From positions 124,001 through 188,000 of the forward strand of contig NZ_JACVCG010000003.1 of assembly GCF_016742135.1 (NCBI RefSeq): DNA of 64,000 nucleotides, written 5' to 3'. The position numbers were made by a program, and so were the translations under genes. The notes beneath the pieces were generated by a model. It did no database searches. It was not told the origin of the DNA and worked only from the letters and a program-made list of their open reading frames with translations. Position 1 is the first letter of the stretch. Every line of letters starts with the position of its first letter. The stretch is from Brevundimonas sp. (GTDB lineage Bacteria > Pseudomonadota > Alphaproteobacteria > Caulobacterales > Caulobacteraceae). Of the stretch, positions 34,964 through 44,246 are shown piece after piece.

Positions 34964-35838
34964 CGCGTCGGCACCGGAACGTCGCCGGAATAGTCATAGA
35001 AGCCCCGCCCGGTCTTGCGACCCAGCCAGCCGGCCTCGACATATTTCACCAGCAGGGGACAGGGGCGGTATTTGCTGTCGGCCAGACCGTCGTAGAGAAC
35101 ATTCATGATCGCCAGAACGACATCCAGCCCCATGAAGTCCGCCAGTTCCAGCGGGCCCATCGGGTGGTTGGCCCCCAGCTTCAGCGCCTTGTCGATCGAG
35201 GCGACGTCGCCGACCCCCTCATAGAGGGTGAAGATGGCCTCATTCACCATCGGCACCAGAATGCGGTTGACGATGAAGGCGGGGAAGTCCTCGGCATTGG
35301 TGGTGGTCTTGCCGAGGCTCTGGGCAAAGGCGACCGCGGCGTCGTAGGTGGCGGTCGAGGTGGCGATGCCCCGGACGATCTCGACCAGCCGCATGGCCGG
35401 GGCCGGCTTCATGAAATGCAGGCCGATGAAGCGGTCGGGCCGGTCGGTGGCCGAAGCCAGGCGGGTGATCGAGATGGAGGAGGTGTTGGACGCGACCAGG
35501 GTGTCGGGCCCAAGGTGAGGCGTCAGCGATTTCAGGATGTCGGTCTTGACGGCCTCATCCTCGACGGCGGCCTCAATCACAAGATCGGTCGCGCCGACGG
35601 CGGCCAGATCGGCAGCATCGGTGATCCGACCCAGGATGGCCTGGGCCTCGTCCGCGCCCAGGCTCTCGCGCTCGACGCGGCGGGCGAGGCTGTTGGCGAT
35701 GGTGGCCCGGGCCAGCGGCAGCCGCGAGGGGTCGGCGTCATACAGGCGAACCGCATAGCCGCCGGTGGCCACCGCCTGGGCGATACCCGATCCCATCTGT
35801 CCCGCGCCGATGATGGCGACCGTCCTGATCGTGGTCAT
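34960..35838 (-). CDS. 3-hydroxybutyryl-CoA dehydrogenase
   Basis: A 292-residue NAD(P)-dependent enzyme that interconverts 3-hydroxybutyryl-CoA and acetoacetyl-CoA. The Rossmann motif GAGQMGSGIAQ is at residue 11, the catalytic histidine is in GLHFMKPAPAMRLVE, and the C-terminal domain has FIVNRILVPMVNEA, ANHPMGPLELADFMGLDV and GRKTGRGFYDY. Length and order are standard (Hbd/PaaH type). It could process crotonyl-CoA-derived 3-hydroxybutyryl-CoA from the GcdH route at 4.4 kb or from PHB turnover; no enoyl-CoA hydratase is in the window. Confidence 0.94.
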   Translation of the reverse strand: MTTIRTVAIIGAGQMGSGIAQAVATGGYAVRLYDADPSRLPLARATIANSLARRVERESLGADEAQAILGRITDAADLAAVGATDLVIEAAVEDEAVKTDILKSLTPHLGPDTLVASNTSSISITRLASATDRPDRFIGLHFMKPAPAMRLVEIVRGIATSTATYDAAVAFAQSLGKTTTNAEDFPAFIVNRILVPMVNEAIFTLYEGVGDVASIDKALKLGANHPMGPLELADFMGLDVVLAIMNVLYDGLADSKYRPCPLLVKYVEAGWLGRKTGRGFYDYSGDVPVPTR

Positions 35839-35933
35839 GACCTTCGAAATTCAAGGGCGCCGGGGCGCCGGGGAACATCCACCTTAGGCGCTCGGGCCGG
35901 AGGGTGAAAGCACCTGCGCGTGGCCCTGCTGCA

Positions 35934-36257
35934 TCAGAATCCGCCCAGCAGTTGATACAGGGCCCGGCAGCTGGCCGGCAGGATGTAGGAGCGTATGCCC
36001 GAAATGATCAGGAGCGCGATGATCGGGGTGATGTCGATCCCGCCCAGTGACGGGATCACGCTGCGCAGAGGCGCCAGGATCGGGGCGGTGATGCTGTCCA
36101 GAAAGTGGGCCAGCTGGGCCACGAAGCGGTTGCGATAGTTGATCACATCGAAGGCGAACAGCCAGCTCATGACCGCCGAGACGATGATCGCCAGCCACAA
36201 CAGCAGGAAGATCGAGTCGACCAGAAAACAGATAAAGCCGGCGATGGCGGGGCCCAT
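35934..36257 (-). CDS. YggT family membrane protein
   Basis: A 107-residue protein with two long hydrophobic segments flanking the YggT signature: MSWLFAFDVINYRNRFVAQ, then LDSITAPILAPLRSVIPSLGGIDITPII. The start at 36257 follows AAAAGGATCG, a good ribosome site; the frame is open to 36341 but the added residues are not conserved. YggT proteins sit in the inner membrane and are linked to cell division and osmotic tolerance in other bacteria; biochemical role unknown. Confidence 0.88.
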   Translation of the reverse strand: MGPAIAGFICFLVDSIFLLLWLAIIVSAVMSWLFAFDVINYRNRFVAQLAHFLDSITAPILAPLRSVIPSLGGIDITPIIALLIISGIRSYILPASCRALYQLLGGF

Positions 36258-36407
36258 GTCGATCCTTTTCGGAAATGGCGGGGTGTCGTTGACCGCTTCT
36301 AGCCTGAGCCGCTCCCGGCGTCCAAGGGCCAGCTGACGCACGACGCCATTGACACCACAAGCCCCGCCCGCCTATGTCCCGCGCTCGCCTGTGCCCGAGC
36401 ATGCATC

Positions 36408-36483
<76 letters not shown>

Positions 36484-36520
36484 GGCGTCCGCCCGGAAAG
36501 ACCCTGACAGAAGGGCCCGC

Positions 36521-36919
36521 ATGACCGTCACCATCTATCACAACCCGAAGTGCGGCACCTCCCGTAATGTGCTGGAAATGGTCCGGGCCTCGGGCGTCGA
36601 GCCGGAGGTGGTCGAATATCTGAAGACCGGCTGGACGGCGGATCAGCTGACCGATCTGGCGGCCCGGACCGGCGAAGGTCTGAAAGGCCTGCTGCGCGAG
36701 CGCGGCACCACGGCCGAGGAGCGCGGCCTGACCGCCGATGATGTCAGCGACGCGGCCCTGCTGGCGGCCATGGTCGAGGACCCGGTGCTGGTCAATCGCC
36801 CCATCGTGGTGACGCCGAAGGGGGCCGCCCTGTGCCGCCCGTCGGAGCGGGTGCTGGACCTGATGGACCAGCCGCCGTCGCGCTTCGTCAAGGAAGACGG
36901 CCAGATCGTGGGCGGCTGA
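36521..36919 (+). CDS. arsC: Arsenate reductase (glutaredoxin-type ArsC family)
   Basis: A 132-residue thioredoxin-fold protein. The active cysteine C11 lies in [11 protein letters not shown], and the arginine-containing [23 protein letters not shown] block matches ArsC. These enzymes reduce arsenate with glutathione and glutaredoxin. No arsenite pump or ArsR gene is nearby, so a housekeeping role is possible. The 3' end overlaps the convergent permease gene by 32 bases. A start at 36521 is set by the conserved [12 protein letters not shown] opening. Confidence 0.9.
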   Translation: MTVTIYHNPKCGTSRNVLEMVRASGVEPEVVEYLKTGWTADQLTDLAARTGEGLKGLLRERGTTAEERGLTADDVSDAALLAAMVEDPVLVNRPIVVTPKGAALCRPSERVLDLMDQPPSRFVKEDGQIVGG

Positions 36920-38183
36920 GCGCGGCGCGAAGGACAAGGGCGCCGACGATCAGGGCGAGGCCCGTGGTCCAGACCGGCCATGGCACCTGAAACGCCAGAA
37001 GGACGCACCCCGCCAGGCCGAGCGCGGGCACGAGACGCGGGTAAAGCCTCTGCGCCCGCGACAGGCGCAGGGCGGCCAGATTGTTGATGGCGTAGTAGAT
37101 CAGCACGGTGAAGGCGCTGAAGCTCCAGGCCAGACGGATGTCGCCGATCAGGACAAGGCCGGTGATGCCCGCGCCGACCAGCAGCACAGCGGCGGTCGGC
37201 ACGCCGCGCGCATCGACATGGGCGAAGCGGGGGGGGAGGTCACCCCTGCGCCCCATGGCCAGCACGATCCGGGACAGGCCGAGGACCAGATTGAGCAGCA
37301 CCCCCAGCATGGCCGTCACGGCTCCCATGGCGACCAGCGTAGCGAGGCCGGGACGCTGAAGCGCCCGGGCCACGGCCTCGAGCGGGGCCCCACCGGCGGC
37401 ATCAAGCACCACGCCCGCCCCCGCCGCCCGGACCACCGCCCAGCCGACGCCGAGGTAGAGGGCCGCCGAGATCACCAGCGTCAGCAGGATGGCGAGGGGG
37501 ATGACCCGCACGGGGTCCCGTACCTCCTCAGCGAGCGTGGCGATCCGTCCATAGCCGGTGTAGGCGACAAACATCAGGGCCGTGGCGGAGGCGAGAAGGC
37601 TCCAGTCGGGATCGAGCCCCGCGCCGGTGATGCCGATCACGGGCGGGTCTGTGCGCACCATGCTGGCCGCGATCAGCGCGATCAGGGCAAGCCCCGTCAC
37701 GGACACAATGGCCATGTTGACGGCGCTGGATCGCCGCAGACCCGAAATCACGAGGGCGGTGACACCGACGCTGGTCAGGACGGCCAGGGGCACGGCCAGG
37801 CCGTCGGCCTCTCCTTCGGTCAGGTGGCGTACATAGGCCGAGACGCCGAGCGCCGCCGTGGCCGCCGAAGCGGACTTGGCCAGCAGGAAGACCCATCCGG
37901 CGACGAAGCCCAGCGACGGGGTCAGCCAGACGTGACCGTATTCATAGGCACCCCCGCTGACCGGGTGAGCGGCGGCCAGTTCCGCGCTGGCGAGGGCGTT
38001 GAACAGGGCCAGCAGCGCCGCCAGCAGGATGGCGGGCAGGACCAGGGCGCCGCTGATCTCGGCCACCAGCGCCAGGCTGACGAAGACGCCGGTTCCCAGG
38101 ATGGAGCCGAGGCCGAGGCCCACCGCACCGGGCAGGCCCAGCTGGCGGGTCAGGGATGTTGCCGGCCTATTGGTCCTCGTCAA
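36888..38183 (-). CDS. APC-type amino acid permease
   Basis: About 431 residues with twelve hydrophobic segments. GLGLGSILGTGVFVSLA is the conserved first helix of APC transporters, followed by HPVSGGAYEYGHVWLTPSLGF and YTGYGRIATLAEEVRDPVRVIP. I propose the TTG at 38183 as start; it overlaps the end of the HPr gene by 17 bases, and no ATG exists near the conserved region. The alternative ATG at 38267 lies deep inside the HPr gene. Placement at the end of the chvI-chvG-hprK-PTS chain suggests shared transcription. The substrate is unknown. Confidence 0.85.
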   Translation of the reverse strand: MTRTNRPATSLTRQLGLPGAVGLGLGSILGTGVFVSLALVAEISGALVLPAILLAALLALFNALASAELAAAHPVSGGAYEYGHVWLTPSLGFVAGWVFLLAKSASAATAALGVSAYVRHLTEGEADGLAVPLAVLTSVGVTALVISGLRRSSAVNMAIVSVTGLALIALIAASMVRTDPPVIGITGAGLDPDWSLLASATALMFVAYTGYGRIATLAEEVRDPVRVIPLAILLTLVISAALYLGVGWAVVRAAGAGVVLDAAGGAPLEAVARALQRPGLATLVAMGAVTAMLGVLLNLVLGLSRIVLAMGRRGDLPPRFAHVDARGVPTAAVLLVGAGITGLVLIGDIRLAWSFSAFTVLIYYAINNLAALRLSRAQRLYPRLVPALGLAGCVLLAFQVPWPVWTTGLALIVGALVLRAALSRPRSGRLP

Positions 38184-38460
38184 AGCGTCGGGCCACCAGA
38201 TCCCGGAGGGCGGCGACCGCGGCTTCGGCGTCCGGACCCTCGGCTTCGATCGTGACACCACAGCCATTGCCGGCGCCCAGCGTCAGCAGGCCCATGATCG
38301 ACAGGGCGTTGACGGTGACACCGTCGCGGGTCACGCGGATGTCCGACTCGAACTCGGACGCCAGCTTGACGAACTTGGCCGAGGCGCGCGCATGCAGCCC
38401 GCGCGAGTTGCAGATGTCGACGACCGTCGAGGCCGTCGCGGGTGTATCACCGTCGCTCAT
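38167..38460 (-). CDS. HPr family phosphocarrier protein
   Basis: A 97-residue HPr. The phosphorylated histidine is H23 (NSRGLHARAS), and the regulatory serine is S54 in NALSIMGLLTLGA, the residue that HprK would modify. The ATG at 38460 overlaps the stop of the EIIA gene by four bases; a start at 38481 is less likely. With EIIA and HprK but no sugar-specific membrane component nearby, it belongs to the regulatory PTS of alphaproteobacteria. Confidence 0.93.
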   Translation of the reverse strand: MSDGDTPATASTVVDICNSRGLHARASAKFVKLASEFESDIRVTRDGVTVNALSIMGLLTLGAGNGCGVTIEAEGPDAEAAVAALRDLVARRFDEDQ

Positions 38461-38861
38461 TTTTCCCCCGACAGGACCCACGACGCGACCGAGATATATT
38501 TGCGGCCCGCGTCCTGCGCATGGGCGACGCAGGCCTCCATCGGCTCGCGCGCACGGACGCTGGCCAGCTTGATCAGCATCGGCAGGTTCAACCCGGCGAT
38601 CACCTCGGCACGGGTTTCCTCCATGACCGAAATGGCAAGGTTGGAAGGCGTGCCCCCGAACATGTCGGTCAGCAGGATGACGCCGTCGCCGTCGTTCACC
38701 GCCCCTGCGGCATCAACGATATCGCGGCGGCGCCGCTCCATGTCGTCGTCCGGGCCGATGCAGATGGCGGCCACCCCGCGCTGGGGGCCGACGACGTGTT
38801 CCATGGCCGCGAGGAATTCCGAGGCCAGGCCGCCGTGGGTTACGATCACCAGTCCGATCAT
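38457..38861 (-). CDS. PTS EIIA of the mannose type (regulatory PTS)
   Basis: A 134-residue IIA-Man domain protein with the phosphoacceptor H9 (MIGLVIVTHGGLASEF), the LTDMFGGTPSNLA block and NLPMLIKLAS. It takes phosphate from HPr and acts in regulation, not transport, since no IIB, IIC or IID genes are near. It is separated from hprK by about 110 bases and coupled to HPr through an ATGA overlap. Confidence 0.93.
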   Translation of the reverse strand: MIGLVIVTHGGLASEFLAAMEHVVGPQRGVAAICIGPDDDMERRRRDIVDAAGAVNDGDGVILLTDMFGGTPSNLAISVMEETRAEVIAGLNLPMLIKLASVRAREPMEACVAHAQDAGRKYISVASWVLSGEK

Positions 38862-38969
38862 GAAGGCTTCACCAAGACAGGACCCATCCCCGGCGTCAGT
38901 CGCTGGCCGGGGTCGTGACCCGGACCGTGAGCCGCGCTTGATAGGCCAAACCGGCGCCGGATTAAAGCG

Positions 38970-39419
38970 TCAAGGTGACACGGGGCGTCGCAGGGCCTCG
39001 GCCAGGGCCAGGGCCACGATGCGCGGCGCCGCCGCGGCGCGGCCCTGGACCGCGATGGTCCTGAGCGGCACGCCCAGCCAGGGCTCGAACGTCGGGTCCG
39101 GCATGCGCTCGGGCTCGTCCCGCCCCAGCCGCACAGACAGGGCAAGCCGGCAGACGTCCCGGTACGGTACGGAGACCAGCCCCAGTCCGCGGGCCTCCAC
39201 CCGCCCGGCGATCGACCGGGGCGGCCGGGCCCACAGCCGGCCACCGCTGGTCCAGATCAGCGCCGCGTCATCGGCCACCAATTGCCAGCCCTGCGCCAGC
39301 AGATTGAGCGCCAGAGCGGTTTTCCCGACGCCTGACGGCCCGGTCAGGGCGACGCCGACCCAGCCCTCGCCCTGACGCCTGGCGACGACCGTGGCCTGAA
39401 CCTGCGTCGGGCCGGTCAT
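38970..39419 (-). CDS. hprK: HPr kinase/phosphorylase, short alphaproteobacterial form
   Basis: A 149-residue protein, about half the size of the Gram-positive enzyme and consisting only of the catalytic domain, as usual in alphaproteobacteria. It shows the P-loop GPSGVGKTALALNLL, the ADDAALIW block and the AGRVEARGLGLV region. It phosphorylates HPr on the regulatory serine. Its start overlaps the chvG stop by four bases, a link that is conserved in this class. Confidence 0.92.
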   Translation of the reverse strand: MTGPTQVQATVVARRQGEGWVGVALTGPSGVGKTALALNLLAQGWQLVADDAALIWTSGGRLWARPPRSIAGRVEARGLGLVSVPYRDVCRLALSVRLGRDEPERMPDPTFEPWLGVPLRTIAVQGRAAAAPRIVALALAEALRRPVSP

Positions 39420-41059
39420 GGCCGGAAGGGCGTCAGGGTGATGACAAACCGGGCCCCGCCTATGCGCTCCGGATCGTCCGGATCCATGATGTTCTCGGCC
39501 CAGACCCGGCCCCCGTGAGCCTCAATGATCTGGCGGACAATCGACAGGCCCAGCCCGGAGTTGGTGCCGAACTGGGTGCCCTTGGGTCGCGAGGTGTAGA
39601 AACGTTCGAAGACGGTTTCCAGATTCTCGGCCGGGATGCCGGGTCCGTCATCCTCGACCCGGATACGGATATCCTGCGACCCGTCGGGCGCGCGGTCCAG
39701 GATGAGCCGCACCGATCCGTCCGGCGGGCTGAACGAGCGGGCATTGTCGATCAGATTGCGGATCACCTGTCCCAGCGGACCGTCGCGACCCACGATCCGG
39801 GTCGGCCCCGGGGTGTTGATCGACAGATGCAGTGGCACATCCCCCCGTTTGGGCGAGGTCTGATAAACCTCGACAATATCGGTCAGCAGCGCGGCCAGAT
39901 CCAGCGTGCGGGGCCGGTCCCGGGCCAGTTCCGCATCCAGCCGTGAAGCGTTTGAGATGTCGGTGATCAGGCGATCGAGTCTGCGAACGTCCTGCTGCAA
40001 CAGGGCGGTCAGCTTTTCCCGCTGCGCCTCTGCCTTGACCAGCGGCAGGGTTTCCAGCGCCGAACGGATGGAGGTCAGCGGGTTCTTGATCTCGTGCGAG
40101 ACATCGGCCGCGAACCGTTCGATCGCCTCCATCCTGTCGGACAGGGCACGGGTCATGGTCTCAAGCGACCGGGCCAGATCGCCGATCTCGTCGCGGCGTT
40201 CCTCGAGATCGGGCATGGAGATGGCCCGGGTCTGCTGAAGGCGCACGCTGTCGGCGGCGGCCGACAGGCGCATGACCGGTCGCGCCACGAACAGATGCAG
40301 CAACAGAGACGAGAACAGCGATACCACCAGGGCCACGATGGCAAACGGCATCAGGGCGGCGCGCTGGGCGGCCAGGATTGCATCGACGTCGGCGGTCTCG
40401 AGCGTCAGAACGCCCAGTTCCTGACGCACATGCCGGATCGGCAGGGAGACGGAGATGACACGCTTGCCGCTCTCGTCGCGGCGGACGGTCGCCTGGGGGC
40501 CCTCGGTGAGGGCGGTCTCGATTTCGGTCGCCAACTCCAGCCGGGCCTGCTCCAGACGGCGGTCTTCCTCGATCTCGGCCCTGAGGTCGGGCTCGGGTGC
40601 GGCCGTGCCCGCGGGCAGGGCGGGCCGGAGCGGGTCGCCGGGAATGGCCTCGGTCACCATATAGCTGTCCGCCACCGGCAGGCCGTCGCGATCAAACACC
40701 CGCGCCCGCTGACCGACCGGCACGAAATTGTCGCGGAGCCATCGGGCGGTCGCATATTCGTCGAGGGCCGGGGCGGGCACGCCCGTGGTGATGCCCAGTT
40801 CGCCCAGAACATTGGACATCAGCTCGGCCTGGGCCATCAGCGACTCCTGACGTGCCTCGATCAGGCCTCTCCGCCACTCATTCAGGGCCAGGGCCCCGAC
40901 GAACAGGATCAGCAGGCTGAGCAGGTTCAGCGCCAGAATCAGCGCGCCGAGACGCGATCCCACCGGTCGGAAGCGCCGACGCGGCCGGGTCTGGCGGGTG
41001 TCTTCCGGTTCAGCTTTCGCGGTATCTGTAGCCAACGCCGTACAGGGTCTCGATGGCAT
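39416..41059 (-). CDS. chvG: ChvG-type sensor histidine kinase
   Basis: About 547 residues: a basic leader, membrane segment at about 40-62, a periplasmic stimulus-sensing domain of some 190 residues, a second segment at about 245-268, HAMP, and transmitter motifs H ([12 protein letters not shown]), N ([13 protein letters not shown]), G1 ([10 protein letters not shown]) and G2 ([10 protein letters not shown]). ChvG/ExoS kinases respond to acid or envelope stress and phosphorylate ChvI. The ATG at 41059 overlaps chvI by 50 bases; a TTG at 41035 is an alternative. Position and neighbours make the assignment firm. Confidence 0.94.
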   Translation of the reverse strand: MPSRPCTALATDTAKAEPEDTRQTRPRRRFRPVGSRLGALILALNLLSLLILFVGALALNEWRRGLIEARQESLMAQAELMSNVLGELGITTGVPAPALDEYATARWLRDNFVPVGQRARVFDRDGLPVADSYMVTEAIPGDPLRPALPAGTAAPEPDLRAEIEEDRRLEQARLELATEIETALTEGPQATVRRDESGKRVISVSLPIRHVRQELGVLTLETADVDAILAAQRAALMPFAIVALVVSLFSSLLLHLFVARPVMRLSAAADSVRLQQTRAISMPDLEERRDEIGDLARSLETMTRALSDRMEAIERFAADVSHEIKNPLTSIRSALETLPLVKAEAQREKLTALLQQDVRRLDRLITDISNASRLDAELARDRPRTLDLAALLTDIVEVYQTSPKRGDVPLHLSINTPGPTRIVGRDGPLGQVIRNLIDNARSFSPPDGSVRLILDRAPDGSQDIRIRVEDDGPGIPAENLETVFERFYTSRPKGTQFGTNSGLGLSIVRQIIEAHGGRVWAENIMDPDDPERIGGARFVITLTPFRP

Positions 41060-41714
41060 CGAATTCCGGATCGACGACCCGGAACTTCTTGCGCATGCGT
41101 TTCACGTGGCTGTCGATCGTGCGGTCGTCGACATAGACCTGATCGTCGTAGGCGGCGTCCATCAGGTTGTCTCGGCTTTTCACAAAGCCCGGGCGCTGGG
41201 CAAGCGCCTGCAGCAGCAGGAATTCGGTGACCGTCAGCTTGACCGGCTTGCCGTCCCAGGTGCTCTCGTGACGGGCCGGATCCATGGTCAACTTGCCCCG
41301 GCGGATGGCACGGGCCGCCTCCCCGCCCTGGGCCTCGCCGTCGCCGGTGCCGATGCCGACGCGCCGCAACAGCGCCTTGACGCGCTCCAGCAGCAGGCGC
41401 TGGCTGAACGGCTTGTGGATGTAGTCGTCAGCCCCGAGGTTGAAGCCGAGAATCTCGTCGATTTCCTCGTCCTTGGAGGTCAGCATGATGACCGGAATCT
41501 GCGAGGTCTGCCGCAGCTTGCGCAGCACCTCCATGCCGTCCATGCGCGGCATCTTCACATCCAGGATGACCAGATCCGGCGGTGACGCCAGAAGGGCCTC
41601 AAGACCCGAGGCCCCGTCGTGGTAGGCCGTGATCTTGTGCCCATGGCTTTCCAGCGCCAGCGACACGGAGGCGACAATGTTCTCGTCGTCGTCGACCAGG
41701 GTGATGTTGGCCAA
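41010..41714 (-). CDS. chvI: ChvI-type response regulator
   Basis: A 234-residue OmpR-type regulator with receiver pocket VDDDEN, phosphoacceptor D52 ([12 protein letters not shown]), lysine in YIHKPFSQ and a winged-helix domain with the ChvI-like stretch [34 protein letters not shown] near the end (given here only as landmark words: [14 protein letters not shown]). It is first in the chain chvI-chvG-hprK-EIIA-HPr-permease. In most relatives pckA diverges from chvI; here an unrelated 570-residue gene does. Confidence 0.94.
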   Translation of the reverse strand: MANITLVDDDENIVASVSLALESHGHKITAYHDGASGLEALLASPPDLVILDVKMPRMDGMEVLRKLRQTSQIPVIMLTSKDEEIDEILGFNLGADDYIHKPFSQRLLLERVKALLRRVGIGTGDGEAQGGEAARAIRRGKLTMDPARHESTWDGKPVKLTVTEFLLLQALAQRPGFVKSRDNLMDAAYDDQVYVDDRTIDSHVKRMRKKFRVVDPEFDAIETLYGVGYRYRES

Positions 41715-41924
41715 GGTTTACTCCTCAGAGGCTTCGACGCATCGCGCCGTCGACACGGACTAACGCGTCTGAAGCGTAACCGTTCGGATTCAATCGGGGT
41801 GACATTAGGGCGCGCCGGGCCGGGCGGCTAGAGGCTGATCGTTTCCGAGGGGGCCGCAGGGCGAAACCCGGCCTTAAGCCCTCGTGGGGCATGATCGGGG
41901 CTTGTAGCGTTCCTCAGGTGTATC

Positions 41925-43637
41925 ATGGCCGGCCCCGTCCACTACGAAGTCTTCATCCGAAAGACCGCCCCCGCGCCATGGACCCTGCTGATGGCGACGG
42001 AGAACCGTGGCCACGCCATCGAGACGGCCGAGGATATCCTCAACGACAACCGCGCGGCGGCGGTCCGGGTCACCAAGGAAACCCTCGATGCGGAAACAAT
42101 GGAGTTCTCCAGCCTGACGGTGCTGACCCGGGGCGCGCCCGAGGTTCGGCAGAAGCGGGTCATTCCGGATGACGAAACCGGGCCGCGATGCAGCGGCATC
42201 CAGGACTTTTATGCGCCGCATGCCCGCGACCTGATCGGCCGGGTGCTGGAGGACTGGCTGACCCGCCGCGGCGTCACGGCCTTTGAGCTTCTGCACCGGC
42301 CCGATCTGGCCGAGGTTCTGGAGGCCTCGGGCGTCGAATTGCAGCACGCCGTGCAAAAGGTCGCCGTGCCGGAAAGCCAGGCCGTCGGGCAGCCCGTGCA
42401 TGAGTTGATCCGCCACTATCAGAAGCTGGCCGATGGGGCGATCGAACGGCTGGTCGCGGCGGGACGGGCCCAGAAGTTTCCGACGCTGGAGGGTCGATCG
42501 CTGGCGGATCTGGCCCATCGACTGGCGGGGACGTCCGACCGGGCCTTCATCATGGGGGGCGTGGTTTCCGGTCAGCTGAAGGGGCTGAAGACCCCCAGGG
42601 CCCGGCTGGACCGGCTGATGGATCTGGCGGAGGCGGCACCGATGGACGGCCCGCCGCGGGCCCTGGTCATGGTCGCCATCGAGCAGATCCTGTGCGAAAT
42701 GATGGCCCAGAGGACCAGTCTGGCCGACATCCTCGGCCCCTCGCTGGATCAGGGCGCCAGCCTGGCGGCCGTGGTGCGCATGGTCGCTCCGGCCGAGATC
42801 GAGGCCCTCATCGCCCAGGACCACAGGCTTCGGCTGCTTGTGCCGACGATCGAGGGGCCAGCCCGGCGGCTGGGGGAACGGCTGCAGGGCGGGGAGTATC
42901 CGCTGCTGTCCGCAGTTCTGGCCCGTATGGTTTTGCGCGAGCTGCGATCCCCGCGCCGGTTGCGACCGGCCGATCCCGAAGGCGAGATCGACATTCTCAG
43001 GGCCCTGGCCATGACCCTGACGGCGACAGCCGGCCGGCTGCTGACCCTGGAAGAGGTACAGGATGCCTTCACCGAGCGCTCCAAGAGCCTGATCACGGCT
43101 GATTTCGTCGCCGCCTTCGTCAAGCCCTGCCGGACGGTCATGTGCGAGGCCGAACACCTCATGCGGCTGTGCGAGAACGTCACGGGCGCCGCCAACAAGC
43201 GGTCCGCCGCGCGCTGGCTTCATGCCTGCCTCAGCTCGCTCAGATTCGAGACGGAAATGCGCCGCTCCGAACTCCCGCCCGGACAGGTTCTGGCGACGCT
43301 GGCGGGCCTGCAGCGGGCGGCCGGAAAGGTCGAACTGGCCGCGTCGGATGAAGCCCAGATCTGCGAGGCCCTGGGCAAGGTCGGCTCGGCCGTTGAAACC
43401 TCTGCCCGGCTGATCGACCAGATGGTGCGCGCACCGGTGCCGGTACCGCACAAGCTGCAGGTTCTGCTGCGGCTGGCTGCGGGGGAAACCGGACCCCGGG
43501 GGCCGGTGACGGAGCGCGCCCGGGCCGAGGCGCTGAAGCTGCTGCGTCACCCCAAGGTGAGGGCCGAGCTGGGATCAACCCCCGCCGCGCTGGAACCGAT
43601 TCGCGAGCTGATGCGCACGGTCGGTCTGGCGGCCTGA
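41925..43637 (+). CDS. Conserved hypothetical protein, 570 residues, mostly helical
   Basis: I do not recognise this protein. The first 70 residues look like a compact alpha/beta domain (PVHYEVFIRKTAPAPWTLLM, AAAVRVTKETLD), then come an acidic linker with DDETGPRCSGIQDFY and about 430 residues of amphipathic helices rich in Leu, Ala and Arg, with no signal peptide or membrane segment. Repeated LADLA-, LLRLAAGE- and AEALKLL-type patterns suggest a helical scaffold. It diverges from chvI across 210 bases and is followed by a convergent zinc-ribbon gene. GC and codon use match the genome. Confidence 0.7.
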   Translation: MAGPVHYEVFIRKTAPAPWTLLMATENRGHAIETAEDILNDNRAAAVRVTKETLDAETMEFSSLTVLTRGAPEVRQKRVIPDDETGPRCSGIQDFYAPHARDLIGRVLEDWLTRRGVTAFELLHRPDLAEVLEASGVELQHAVQKVAVPESQAVGQPVHELIRHYQKLADGAIERLVAAGRAQKFPTLEGRSLADLAHRLAGTSDRAFIMGGVVSGQLKGLKTPRARLDRLMDLAEAAPMDGPPRALVMVAIEQILCEMMAQRTSLADILGPSLDQGASLAAVVRMVAPAEIEALIAQDHRLRLLVPTIEGPARRLGERLQGGEYPLLSAVLARMVLRELRSPRRLRPADPEGEIDILRALAMTLTATAGRLLTLEEVQDAFTERSKSLITADFVAAFVKPCRTVMCEAEHLMRLCENVTGAANKRSAARWLHACLSSLRFETEMRRSELPPGQVLATLAGLQRAAGKVELAASDEAQICEALGKVGSAVETSARLIDQMVRAPVPVPHKLQVLLRLAAGETGPRGPVTERARAEALKLLRHPKVRAELGSTPAALEPIRELMRTVGLAA

Positions 43638-43644
43638 AGCCCGG

Positions 43645-43965
43645 TCAGTCGAAATCGAAGATATCGAAAATGCTGTCGCGCTTCTTTTTGCGAGCGTGTC
43701 CGCGGTCGTCAAAGCGGCGGTCGTCGCGGTAGCGCTCGTCCCGGTAAGGCTCCGGGCGGGGCGGGGCGGACCACGCCTGGGGCGGGTGCTGTGACGGAGC
43801 GGCAGACGCGGCAGAGCGGCCTTCATCCACGGCGGCGGCCATCAGCTTCTCCAGCTCCCCGCGGTCCAGCCATACTCCGCGGCAACTCGGGCACATGTCG
43901 AACTGCACGCCGGACCGTTCCAGCGTCTGCATGGCGGCATTGTCATTGGGGCACATCAGAAGGGG
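43645..43965 (-). CDS. TFIIB-type zinc-ribbon protein
   Basis: A 106-residue protein. The first 45 residues carry a zinc ribbon: MCPNDNAAMQ then FDMCPSCRGVWLDRGELEKL, with cysteines placed for one metal. The rest is a charged, low-complexity tail (repeats of Tyr-Arg-Asp) ending in KKKRDSIFDIFDFD. I started it at ATG 43965, right at the conserved MPLLMCP. The family is widespread with no known task. The 281 bases upstream (43966-44246) appear to hold no gene. Confidence 0.85.
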   Translation of the reverse strand, partial: PLLMCPNDNAAMQTLERSGVQFDMCPSCRGVWLDRGELEKLMAAAVDEGRSAASAAPSQHPPQAWSAPPRPEPYRDERYRDDRRFDDRGHARKKKRDSIFDIFDFD

Positions 43966-44246
43966 CATCGTCACTCCACGCGCAAGGCCGCACGACCGGG
44001 TCAGGTCCTGCGGTCCGATAAAGGTGAATGCGCCCGGCGCCGGCTTTTGTCCGAATTGGGCCCGGACCGACACCGGGCGCACCCGAAGCGGTCCGACATC
44101 ACACGCTCCGGGGCGGAGGACGAGGGGGGCCCCGGGGCGTGCCAGAGGGGCCCGTCCCGCAGCACAACTGTACGCAAGGCCGCCCCCTGAACAAGGCGAC
44201 AGGTGGTCACAGTTGCGTCAGAACGCCGTTATCGTGCCGCGCACGC

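Noticed and set aside
36290..36341. Upstream extension of YggT
   Set aside because: The extra residues are charged and unconserved; the start at 36257 has a good ribosome site and fits family length.
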